NCBI GenBank assembly: GCA_030743915.1
Contig: JASLRP010000447.1
Location: 1-5,293, forward strand
Length of the DNA stretch: 5,293 nucleotides
Direction of reading: 5' to 3'
Source: SAR202 cluster bacterium
GTDB taxonomy: Bacteria; Chloroflexota; Dehalococcoidia; Lucifugimonadales; UBA1123
Shown piece by piece: positions 1 to 5,293 of the stretch. The translations under genes were made by a program, and so were the position numbers. Below the pieces are notes generated by a model that saw nothing but the letters and a program-made list of their open reading frames with translations, did no database searches and had not been told where the DNA came from. Each line of letters begins with the position of its first letter. Position 1 is the first letter of the stretch.

Positions 1-618
1 CCGGGCGAGGAGAAAGAGGAATTCGTTCTCCTGTTCCCCTACACTCCGAATCAACGGAAGAACCTCATCGGCTGGATGGCCGCCCGCAGTGATGGCGAAC
101 ATTATGGCAAGCTCCTAGCGTTCAACTTCCCCAAAGACCTCAATGTGGATGGCCCCGAGCAAGTCGAGGCCAGAATCGACAACGACCAGGATATTTCTGC
201 CTGGTTCACCTTGAGATGTTCGGCTGGTTCGGTGTGTATCAGAGGCAACCTGCTGGTCATACCCATTGCCAACAGCCTGCTGTACGCCGAGCCGGTGTAT
301 ATCAGGGCTGAAGGAGTCAACTTCCCCGAACTCAAACGTGTCATCCTGGGCACTGCCGACAAGGTAGTTATGGAAGATTCGCTCGAACTGGCGCTGGCAG
401 AGCTAACCGGCGATCGATCGTTCGCCGCAGGCAGCGGCGACTCCCCATCCTCGACTGGGCCAACAACACCAACTCCCGGCGCGACTGCGCCATCGGCCTC
501 CGACACTGTGGGGGGGCAGATAGAGACGGTTACGGAAACGCTGGACAGCATCAAATTGGATATCGAAAAACTTGAAGAGGCGCTCGAACGCCTGAAAGAA
601 CTCACCGGAGGGGATTAA
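1..618 (+). CDS. UPF0182 family membrane protein, C-terminal part (5' end outside window)
   Basis: The reading frame is open from base 1 to the TAA at 616-618, giving 205 visible residues. An ATG lies at base 76, but the frame upstream of it (EFVLLFPYTPNQRKNLIGW) already matches the family, so that ATG is internal. Recognisable UPF0182 (COG1615) blocks are FPYTPNQRKNLIGWMAARSDG (about residues 13-32), YGKLLAFNFPK (35-45), IRGNLLVIPI (80-89) and PELKRVI near 109-115. Family members are usually about 900-1000 residues, with several N-terminal membrane helices and a large soluble region; only the end of the soluble region is here. After the conserved part come a Ser/Pro/Thr-rich linker (about 143-172) and a charged coiled-coil tail with a 4-3 spacing of hydrophobic residues (V177, L181, I184, I188, L191, L195, L198). 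Two cysteines (73 and 79) flank the turn before IRGNLL. The molecular function of the family is unknown to me, and no role is inferred. Confidence 0.93.
   Translation, partial: PGEEKEEFVLLFPYTPNQRKNLIGWMAARSDGEHYGKLLAFNFPKDLNVDGPEQVEARIDNDQDISAWFTLRCSAGSVCIRGNLLVIPIANSLLYAEPVYIRAEGVNFPELKRVILGTADKVVMEDSLELALAELTGDRSFAAGSGDSPSSTGPTTPTPGATAPSASDTVGGQIETVTETLDSIKLDIEKLEEALERLKELTGGD
607..613 (+). promoter_or_regulatory. Ribosome binding site of argD inside the UPF0182 gene
   Basis: GGAGGGG is a strong Shine-Dalgarno match, with six bases between it and the ATG at 620. It is made from the last sense codons of the upstream gene, whose TAA ends at 618, one base before the argD start. The position supports ATG 620 rather than the in-frame ATG at 635, and suggests translational coupling of the two genes. 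Confidence 0.8.
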
Positions 619-619
619 T

Positions 620-1810
620 ATGACCACCGAATGGATGGACAAAGAAAGCCAATACTACATGTTCGTTGTGCGTCGCCAGCCAGTCGTGATCGCACGCGGC
701 GAGGGCACTCGTGTATGGGACGTCGATGACAAAGAGTATCTGGATTTCACCTCGGGCTGGGCAGTGAATAATGCCGGACACGCAAACCCGGTAATCGCTG
801 ACGCGATTGCTGAACAGGCGCGGACTCTGCTTCAGACATCGAACCAGTTCTACACCATCCCTCAGTTGCAATTGGCCGAGATTCTGGTAGAAAACAGCGC
901 GATGGACAAGGTGTTTTTCTGCAACAGCGGCGCCGAAGCCAACGAAGGGGCCATGAAGCTGGCCCGCAGGCACGGCGCCCAAAAACGCAACGGAGCTTTC
1001 GAGATCGTCACTGCGCTCAACTCGTTCCACGGGCGCACGATGGCAAACGTGTCCGCCACCGGCCAACCCCATTACCAGGAGCTGTTCCAGCCGATTCCTC
1101 CCGGATTTTCCCACGTGCCATTTGACGACATCGAAGCGCTCAAAGGCGCGGTCACCGACCGCACTGTCGCAGTCATGCTTGAACCTGTGCAGGCCGAGGG
1201 CGGCGTCAACATTCCTTCCGAGGGATACCTCCAGAACGTCCGCGACTTCTGTGACGAGAATGAACTGCTCCTAATATTCGACGAAGTTCAGACAGGCATT
1301 GGGCGTCTGGGCACCATGTTCGGATATGAGTCGTTCGGCGTCGAACCAGACATCATGACACTTGCCAAAGGTCTCGGCGGCGGCGTGCCCATCGGCGCTT
1401 TCATGGCGAAAGACGCAGCGATGGCCTTCCAGCCCGGCGACCACGGCTCCACGTTCGGCGGCAACGCTCTGACGTGCGCCGGGGCTTACGCATCCACCAA
1501 ATACATCCTTGATAACGATGTGGTTGCCAATGCCGCGTCCGTCGGAGAATACCTCGGGCAAGGACTGAACGGCATGATGTCTCGCTATGATTTCATTACC
1601 GAAGTCAGGGGCATGGGCTGCCTGTGGGCGATGCTCTTCGACTCAGACATCACACCGGCTGTCGTCGGCGCATGCAATGACGCGGGCATTCTTCTGAACC
1701 CGCTGAGGCCCAACGCAGTCCGCCTCATGCCGCCTTTGACTGTCACCAAAGAGGAAGTTGACGAGGCTCTGGAAAGGCTGGAAACTGGCATCAAGGCAGC
1801 CACAGCCTAA
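620..1810 (+). CDS. argD: Acetylornithine aminotransferase (class III, PLP-dependent)
   Basis: This 396-residue protein, a normal length for ArgD, should convert N-acetylglutamate 5-semialdehyde and glutamate to N-acetylornithine and 2-oxoglutarate in cytoplasmic arginine synthesis. Class III aminotransferase features appear in order: NSGAEANE (102-109) for the PLP phosphate; FHGRT (136-140), whose Arg139 sits where ArgD enzymes contact a substrate carboxylate; EPVQAEGGVN (188-197); IFDEVQTGIGR (219-229), with Asp221 facing the pyridine nitrogen; LAKGLGGGVPIGA (248-260), with Lys250 as the Schiff-base lysine; HGSTFGGN (275-282); and the C-terminal Arg368 before MPPL. All key residues are present. 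The gene starts one base after the UPF0182 stop and is followed 84 bases later by an argG-type gene in the same direction, which supports an arginine role. Related enzymes (succinylornithine, LysW-aminoadipate semialdehyde or GABA aminotransferases) share the fold. The argG neighbour favours ArgD, but acetyl- versus succinyl- or lysine-pathway specificity cannot be settled by eye. Confidence 0.9.
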   Translation: MTTEWMDKESQYYMFVVRRQPVVIARGEGTRVWDVDDKEYLDFTSGWAVNNAGHANPVIADAIAEQARTLLQTSNQFYTIPQLQLAEILVENSAMDKVFFCNSGAEANEGAMKLARRHGAQKRNGAFEIVTALNSFHGRTMANVSATGQPHYQELFQPIPPGFSHVPFDDIEALKGAVTDRTVAVMLEPVQAEGGVNIPSEGYLQNVRDFCDENELLLIFDEVQTGIGRLGTMFGYESFGVEPDIMTLAKGLGGGVPIGAFMAKDAAMAFQPGDHGSTFGGNALTCAGAYASTKYILDNDVVANAASVGEYLGQGLNGMMSRYDFITEVRGMGCLWAMLFDSDITPAVVGACNDAGILLNPLRPNAVRLMPPLTVTKEEVDEALERLETGIKAATA

Positions 1811-1829
1811 ATTAGACATCCAACCGAGA

Positions 1830-1864
1830 CGTGCCCGCTGGACGTGATTTGTTCAGTGGGCACG
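1830..1864 (+). promoter_or_regulatory. Strong hairpin in the argD-argG spacer (terminator- or attenuator-like)
   Basis: The left arm 1830-1843 (CGTGCCCGCTGGAC) pairs along its whole length with the right arm 1851-1864 (GTTCAGTGGGCACG). This gives 14 consecutive pairs, two of them G-U in RNA, closing a 7-base loop (1844-1850). It begins 19 bases after the argD stop and ends 30 bases before the argG start. A run of four T follows only after a 4-base gap (1869-1872), so it is not a textbook intrinsic terminator. It could be a weak terminator, an attenuator, or an mRNA-stabilising or processing element. I did not see an ARG-box-like ArgR site in the spacer. Confidence 0.6.
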
Positions 1865-1868
1865 CCGA

Positions 1869-1884
1869 TTTTCGCCACCGAAAG
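1869..1884 (+). promoter_or_regulatory. Small hairpin covering the argG Shine-Dalgarno
   Basis: TTTTCG (1869-1874) pairs with CGAAAG (1879-1884) around the 4-base loop CCAC: five Watson-Crick pairs and one terminal U-G. The right arm overlaps most of AAAGG (1881-1885), the only plausible Shine-Dalgarno for the TTG start at 1895. The structure is short and AU-containing, so it may be only marginally stable. Its placement right after the 14-bp hairpin could allow control of argG translation. Confidence 0.4.
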
Positions 1885-1894
1885 GTAAGAAATT

Positions 1895-3148
1895 TTGAAC
1901 TGGCGCGAGTTGCAAAAAAAGGACGTAAAGCTGGTCGGCGGCGCCGTGTCGGGCGGACTCGATAGCTGCACTGTCACCCACTGGTTGAAAAGCAAAGGGT
2001 TTCGAGTCCAGGGATTCACCGTTGATCTTGGCCAACCCGACGAAGAAAACCTGGACGCGATCACCGACAGGATGAAGGCCTGTGGCGCCGAGGACTCGTT
2101 CATCATACCCGGACGCGGGCCACTGGCCGACGCGGGATTGAAAGTCATTCAATCCCAGGCCCGATACGAGGGTGGATACTGGAACACGACCGGAATTGCC
2201 AGACCCGTCACCGTGGACGCAATTCTCCCTGAGATGGCCGAGCGTGACGTCGAAACGCTGTTCCACGGGGCCACGGGCAGAGGGAACGACCAGGTGAGGT
2301 TCCAGTTGGCGACCAACATGTTGAACCCAGAAATGGAAGTCTATGCCCCGTGGCGAGACCCTGAGTTCATCGCCGAATTTCCGGGACGCCAGCAAATGCT
2401 CGATTACTGTGAGGCTAACGGCCTCCCAATTCGACCAGCCCGAGAGTCCCGATACTCGACAGATGCGAACTTCCTGGGCCTGACTCACGAAGCCGGTGAT
2501 CTGGAGGACGTGACCATTTCGCCAACCTTCGTCGAGCCGGGAATGGGCGTTTGGCCGTGGGACGCTCCCAACCAGACACAGGTAGTCACGATCCGTTGGG
2601 AGCAGGGCGTCCCGGTGGCGATCGACGGCCAACAGCTTGACCTGGAAGGCATCTTCAACACTGCCAACTCAGTTGGAGGCAAGCACGGCGTCGGAATTGG
2701 AGACCATGTGGTCGAGAACAGGTTCGTCGGCGTAAAATCACGGGGAATCTACGAAGCTCCCGCGATGGAATTGCTGGGCAGCAGCTACGAGTTCCTGCTC
2801 CAGTTTGTGCTCGACCGCCGAGCGAGAGAGTTTTTCGACTACGTATCGAGCGTGATTAGTCTCCAGATCTATCAGGGGTACTGGTTGGACCTGGCAACCC
2901 GGTCCGCGCTGGCCGCTCTTGAGCCTATCACCAGACTCGTCACAGGCGCTATTTCGGTTCGTCTCTATAAGGGCAAAGTCTATTTCGACACCGCCGAGGA
3001 CACGCCGGAAGCCATGCCCCACTCTCTGTACACCGACGACAGTTCGATGGAGGCTATGGGCACCTATGACCACACCGACGCCGAAGGTTTCGTCAAGGTG
3101 TTGGGAATATCCGCAAAGAATCTGGCTAGCCGACAGCTAGGCTCCTGA
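1895..3148 (+). CDS. argG: Argininosuccinate synthase, divergent (TTG start)
   Basis: This 417-residue protein should join citrulline and aspartate with ATP to make argininosuccinate, the penultimate arginine step. The N-type ATP pyrophosphatase P-loop is SGGLDS (19-24), followed by VDLGQPDE (43-50). Residues aligning with human citrulline contacts are kept: Tyr95, Thr99, Arg103, Glu274 in VENR and Tyr286 in SRGIYEAP. The aspartate-contact set Thr127, Asn131, Asp132 lies in HGATGRGNDQVRF (124-136). The C-terminus (YDHTDAEGF, 391-399) is also typical. Both classical family signatures are changed: the P-loop reads AVSGGLDSC instead of A-[FY]-SGGLDT-[ST], and the second has Arg129 where Lys is usual. 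The start must be non-ATG: an in-frame TAA lies at 1886-1888 and the first in-frame Met is residue 60, after the P-loop. TTG 1895 has AAAGG at 1881-1885; TTG 1910 is the alternative. Placement after argD supports the role, though a paralogous argininosuccinate-synthase-related protein is possible. Confidence 0.87.
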   Translation: MNWRELQKKDVKLVGGAVSGGLDSCTVTHWLKSKGFRVQGFTVDLGQPDEENLDAITDRMKACGAEDSFIIPGRGPLADAGLKVIQSQARYEGGYWNTTGIARPVTVDAILPEMAERDVETLFHGATGRGNDQVRFQLATNMLNPEMEVYAPWRDPEFIAEFPGRQQMLDYCEANGLPIRPARESRYSTDANFLGLTHEAGDLEDVTISPTFVEPGMGVWPWDAPNQTQVVTIRWEQGVPVAIDGQQLDLEGIFNTANSVGGKHGVGIGDHVVENRFVGVKSRGIYEAPAMELLGSSYEFLLQFVLDRRAREFFDYVSSVISLQIYQGYWLDLATRSALAALEPITRLVTGAISVRLYKGKVYFDTAEDTPEAMPHSLYTDDSSMEAMGTYDHTDAEGFVKVLGISAKNLASRQLGS

Positions 3149-3180
3149 TCCAGCAGCCGCCTCATTAACAAAGAACTCTG

Positions 3181-4284
3181 ATGACACTGTTGCCTCTGCC
3201 TGCCAGTCTTGACGAGATAACACCCTCGTGGCTGACTCGCGCGCTGGCGCCGCAACTCGCTTCAGAGAACGTAAACGTGACCGGCGTTGAGTCGGAAACC
3301 ATCGCTGAGGGAGTGGGATTCGCCGGTGGTTTGGGACGGTTGACGATTGAGTATGATCTCGAATCAACATCGGCGCCGAAGACCCTGATTGCCAAAATGC
3401 CATCGAGTCATGAGCAAACCAGGAACCTGCTTACCACGCTGGGAGTTTACGAGCGGGAAGTCCGTTTCTATCAGAGCGTTGCATCCGAGATTCCGATGCG
3501 ATCACCAAAGTGCTTTGTGGCTCATTGGGACTCCCAATCCAAGCGATTTATCCTGCTTTTAGAGGATTTGGGAGCGCTCCGTTTTCCGGACCAATCAGCC
3601 GGTTGCTCGGTCGAAGACGCCGAACTGGTGGTCACGGATTTGGCCAAACTCCATGCCTCAATGTGGAACAATCCTCTATTGAAGGAGTGGGCTTGGGCGC
3701 CGGCTTGGGACGCGGGCGCAGACCTGTTCGCGGCCAGCTTTCCGATGTGGTGGGGAAAGTTCCAGGAAGATTTTTCAGACGCGATCCCCGACGATTTCCA
3801 AAAAATGGCTGACATGGTGGCGCCTCGAGTCGCGGCGATCAAGACAAGGCTTGCCCAGCGCCCTGTAACTCTGTGCCACGGCGATTTTCGGCTCGCAAAC
3901 ATGTTTTTCGAGGATCCTCCGTCAGGTAATTCATTGACCGTATTCGATTGGCAGGCGATGAGGATTGGCCGCGCGCCCTACGATCTGGCCTACTTTCTGG
4001 CTGGGTCTATGACGGTGGAAGACCGCAGTGCGCACCAGGAGAGATTGAAATCCCGGTATCATGAGGGTCTGGTTCAGGCTGGCGTGACCGATTATTCGGA
4101 GATCGACTTCGAGGAAGACTTCGGCTACGGCCTGTTGGACCTTGTGAGCTTTACCGCGATGGTCGGTGGAAACTTGAGCTTCGAGGGCGAAGAGGCCCAA
4201 CAATTCATTGACGGGGCTATCGTCAGAGTGGCAGATGCGCTCTCTGATGTTGACACTGAGCGACTGATCGCCAATTTGGGGTGA
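3181..4284 (+). CDS. Small-molecule kinase, APH/EcKL-like phosphotransferase family
   Basis: This 367-residue protein has the aminoglycoside-phosphotransferase-type kinase fold. Visible landmarks are Lys72 in LIAKMP (the ATP-binding lysine), Glu93 in YEREVRFYQ (likely helix-C glutamate), a hinge-like LLLEDL (126-130 region), the Brenner motif LCHGDFRLAN (231-240; His233, Asp235 as catalytic base, Asn240), and FDWQ (255-258), whose Asp256 takes the place of the metal-binding DFG aspartate, followed by PYDLAYFL (266-273). YEREVRFY and DWQ...DLAYFL resemble the EcKL/CHK-like branch (PF02958 type) more than true antibiotic kinases, so resistance should not be assumed; the substrate is unknown, probably a hydroxylated small molecule. 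The N-terminus LPLPASLDEITPSWLTRAL is typical of the family and supports ATG 3181, although no good Shine-Dalgarno precedes it. The gene lies 32 bases after argG with no terminator between, and 74 bases before an acyl-CoA dehydrogenase gene, which hints at lipid or acyl-CoA chemistry. Confidence 0.85.
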   Translation: MTLLPLPASLDEITPSWLTRALAPQLASENVNVTGVESETIAEGVGFAGGLGRLTIEYDLESTSAPKTLIAKMPSSHEQTRNLLTTLGVYEREVRFYQSVASEIPMRSPKCFVAHWDSQSKRFILLLEDLGALRFPDQSAGCSVEDAELVVTDLAKLHASMWNNPLLKEWAWAPAWDAGADLFAASFPMWWGKFQEDFSDAIPDDFQKMADMVAPRVAAIKTRLAQRPVTLCHGDFRLANMFFEDPPSGNSLTVFDWQAMRIGRAPYDLAYFLAGSMTVEDRSAHQERLKSRYHEGLVQAGVTDYSEIDFEEDFGYGLLDLVSFTAMVGGNLSFEGEEAQQFIDGAIVRVADALSDVDTERLIANLG

Positions 4285-4304
4285 GTCACTCGACTCATGG
4301 ACGC

Positions 4305-4323
4305 GGACACCACATGGTGTTCC
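4305..4323 (+). promoter_or_regulatory. Operator-like dyad upstream of the acyl-CoA dehydrogenase
   Basis: GGACACCA (4305-4312) and TGGTGTTCC (4315-4323) are inverted repeats around a CA centre. The inner six bases of each arm (ACACCA/TGGTGT) are perfect, and the outer part matches with one extra T on the right. The loop is too short for a good RNA hairpin and no T-run follows, so a protein-binding site, such as for a TetR-type regulator of fatty-acid genes, is more likely than a terminator. The regulator assignment is a guess. Confidence 0.35.
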
Positions 4324-4333
4324 GAGAGCAGCA

Positions 4334-4339
4334 CATAAT
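4334..4339 (+). promoter_or_regulatory. Possible -10 box for the acyl-CoA dehydrogenase gene
   Basis: CATAAT matches the sigma-70 -10 consensus at five of six positions and lies 19 bases before the ATG at 4359. No good -35 hexamer is seen at 16-18 bases spacing; that region is occupied by the dyad at 4305-4323, which fits a regulated promoter but proves nothing. A start site near 4346 would leave a leader of only about 13 bases. Confidence 0.25.
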
Positions 4340-4358
4340 CGAAATGGGGTCCAACTGA

Positions 4359-5293
4359 ATGAACGCACAGACTGACCCGGAAGTCAGAAACCAGATCGTC
4401 ACCACCGTTCGCGACTTCGTCAAGAGCGAGGTCGCGCCCATCGCCCGTCAGTACGATGACGAAGACATCTACCCCCATCACCTCATCGATCCCATGCGGG
4501 AGATGGGCCTGTTCGGAATCACGATTCCTGAAGAGCACGGGGGGCTGGGCCTCGATCACACCACCTTCGCCATGATATTCGAGGAGTTGAGCAAAGGGTG
4601 GATGAGCGTAAGCGGCATAATCGGAACCCATCACGTGATGGCGCACATCGTCGCAGGCTTCGGCACTGAAGATCAGAAACAAAGCATCCTGCCTCGACTC
4701 GCCACAGGGGAACTTAGAGGCGCGCTGGGGTTGACCGAGCCGGAGGCTGGGAGCGACGTTCAGAACATCCAGACCACCGCCATCAAAGATGGCGAAGAGT
4801 ACGTGTTGAATGGCAGCAAGATGTTCATAACAAATTCTGAACACGGCAATGCTCTGGCAGTTCTCGCCAAAACTGACCCCGACGCAGATCCTCGGCATCG
4901 AGGCATGAGTTGTTTCATCGTCGAAAAACCAGCCGCAGGACTCAAGATCGGTCAACATCTCGACAAGTTGGGATACAGAGGTCTGGATTCGGCAGAGGTG
5001 CTGTTTGACGACTGTCGTGTGTCCACCGACGCTCTGGTCGGAGGAGTTGAGGGCCAGGGGTTCAAACACGTAATGTTCGGCCTTGAAGGCGGGAGAATCA
5101 ATGTCGCCGCTCGCGCTGTGGGCGTGGCAACTGCCGCGTTTGAGGCTGCGATAAAATACGCTCAGCAGCGCCAGACCTTCGGCCAACCCATATCTCAGCA
5201 TCAGGCAATTCAATTGAAACTGGCTGATATGGCCACCAAAATCCAAGCGGCCCGCCTGCTGACTTACGAGGCCGCCGCAAAAAAGGACGCCGG
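4359..5293 (+). CDS. Acyl-CoA dehydrogenase, N-terminal part (3' end outside window)
   Basis: The frame runs from ATG 4359 to the window edge without a stop: 311 complete codons of a family usually about 380-400 residues long. The enzyme should oxidise an acyl-CoA to the 2,3-enoyl-CoA with FAD, passing electrons to ETF in the cytoplasm. Visible are the N-terminal helical domain, IPEEHGGLGLD (56-66), GALGLTEPEAGSD (121-133, the acyl-CoA dehydrogenase signature region), KMFITNS (154-160, flavin-contacting), GLEGGRINVAARAVG (241-255) and RQTFGQPISQHQAIQ (271-285). Gly245-Arg246 aligns with Thr255-Arg256 of medium-chain enzyme. The alternative catalytic-base position used by isovaleryl-type enzymes is therefore not Glu, and the base is expected in the missing C-terminal part. 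Chain-length specificity cannot be read. Upstream GGGG (4346-4349) is a weak Shine-Dalgarno. The kinase gene ends 74 bases before; joint transcription or a separate promoter are both possible. Confidence 0.92.
   Translation, partial: MNAQTDPEVRNQIVTTVRDFVKSEVAPIARQYDDEDIYPHHLIDPMREMGLFGITIPEEHGGLGLDHTTFAMIFEELSKGWMSVSGIIGTHHVMAHIVAGFGTEDQKQSILPRLATGELRGALGLTEPEAGSDVQNIQTTAIKDGEEYVLNGSKMFITNSEHGNALAVLAKTDPDADPRHRGMSCFIVEKPAAGLKIGQHLDKLGYRGLDSAEVLFDDCRVSTDALVGGVEGQGFKHVMFGLEGGRINVAARAVGVATAAFEAAIKYAQQRQTFGQPISQHQAIQLKLADMATKIQAARLLTYEAAAKKDA

Noticed and set aside
408..427. CGGCGA...TCGCCG inverted repeat with CGATCGATCG inside it, in the UPF0182 coding sequence
   Set aside because: A 6-bp stem inside a coding region, without a T-run or any link to a gene boundary; expected by chance at this base composition.
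510..516. Run of seven G in the UPF0182 linker/coiled-coil boundary, possible phase-variation tract
   Set aside because: Short for a contingency locus. The tract encodes part of Val-Gly-Gly in an intact frame, and its place in a low-complexity linker explains it well enough.
1853..2632. Open frame of 259 codons on the - strand opposite argG
   Set aside because: Fully antisense to a well-supported ArgG, with no recognisable motif in its translation.
3149..3180. Argument that the argG-kinase gap holds a terminator or promoter
   Set aside because: I found no inverted repeat, no T-run and no convincing -10/-35 pair in these 32 bases; read-through from argG is the simpler view.
3181..4284. Reading the kinase as an antibiotic resistance gene
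   Set aside because: It shares only the general APH fold motifs. The EcKL-like segments and housekeeping neighbours give no support for aminoglycoside resistance.
4125..5246. Long open frame on the - strand (373 codons) opposite the kinase end and the acyl-CoA dehydrogenase
   Set aside because: It lies antisense to two clearly recognisable coding regions and crosses their intergenic gap. Its translation shows no family motif, and it reads as a shadow of the + strand codon pattern.

Overview
The window carries five genes in a row on the + strand and nothing convincing on the - strand. In order they are: the 3' end of a UPF0182-family membrane protein gene (cut by the left edge), a complete argD-type acetylornithine aminotransferase, a complete but divergent argG-type argininosuccinate synthase, a complete kinase of the aminoglycoside-phosphotransferase/EcKL-like fold, and the 5' four fifths or so of an acyl-CoA dehydrogenase gene (cut by the right edge). 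The longest stretch without a gene is only 84 bases. No RNA gene, mobile element, CRISPR array or long repeat was seen.

The composition is moderately GC-rich and looks even across all five genes, so there is no visible sign of a recent insertion. The mix of a UPF0182 protein, bacterial ArgD/ArgG and an EcKL-like kinase beside an acyl-CoA dehydrogenase suits a free-living, fatty-acid-degrading bacterium. My best guess is a Chloroflexota lineage such as marine SAR202-like Dehalococcoidia, with Actinobacteria as the alternative. This is inference from gene content and protein flavour, not from a marker gene.

Left half (1-3148): the UPF0182 gene ends one base before the argD start codon, and the argD ribosome binding site lies inside the UPF0182 coding sequence, so the two are probably co-transcribed and translationally coupled. 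ArgD makes N-acetylornithine and ArgG makes argininosuccinate, two separated steps of arginine synthesis; the other arginine genes are not in the window. The 84-base argD-argG spacer holds the most structured non-coding DNA here. It has a 14-bp hairpin, then a small hairpin that covers the argG Shine-Dalgarno sequence, then an obligatory non-ATG (TTG) start. This looks like a possible post-transcriptional control point for argG.

Right half (3149-5293): the kinase follows argG by 32 bases without a clear Shine-Dalgarno. The acyl-CoA dehydrogenase follows the kinase after 74 bases, which contain an operator-like dyad and a possible -10 box. A small-molecule kinase next to an acyl-CoA dehydrogenase recalls the kinase-plus-dehydrogenase logic of mammalian ACAD10/ACAD11 and the bacterial levulinate pathway, where a hydroxyacyl-CoA is phosphorylated before elimination. 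Here the idea is only a hypothesis, and some sequence details argue against direct membership of those families.
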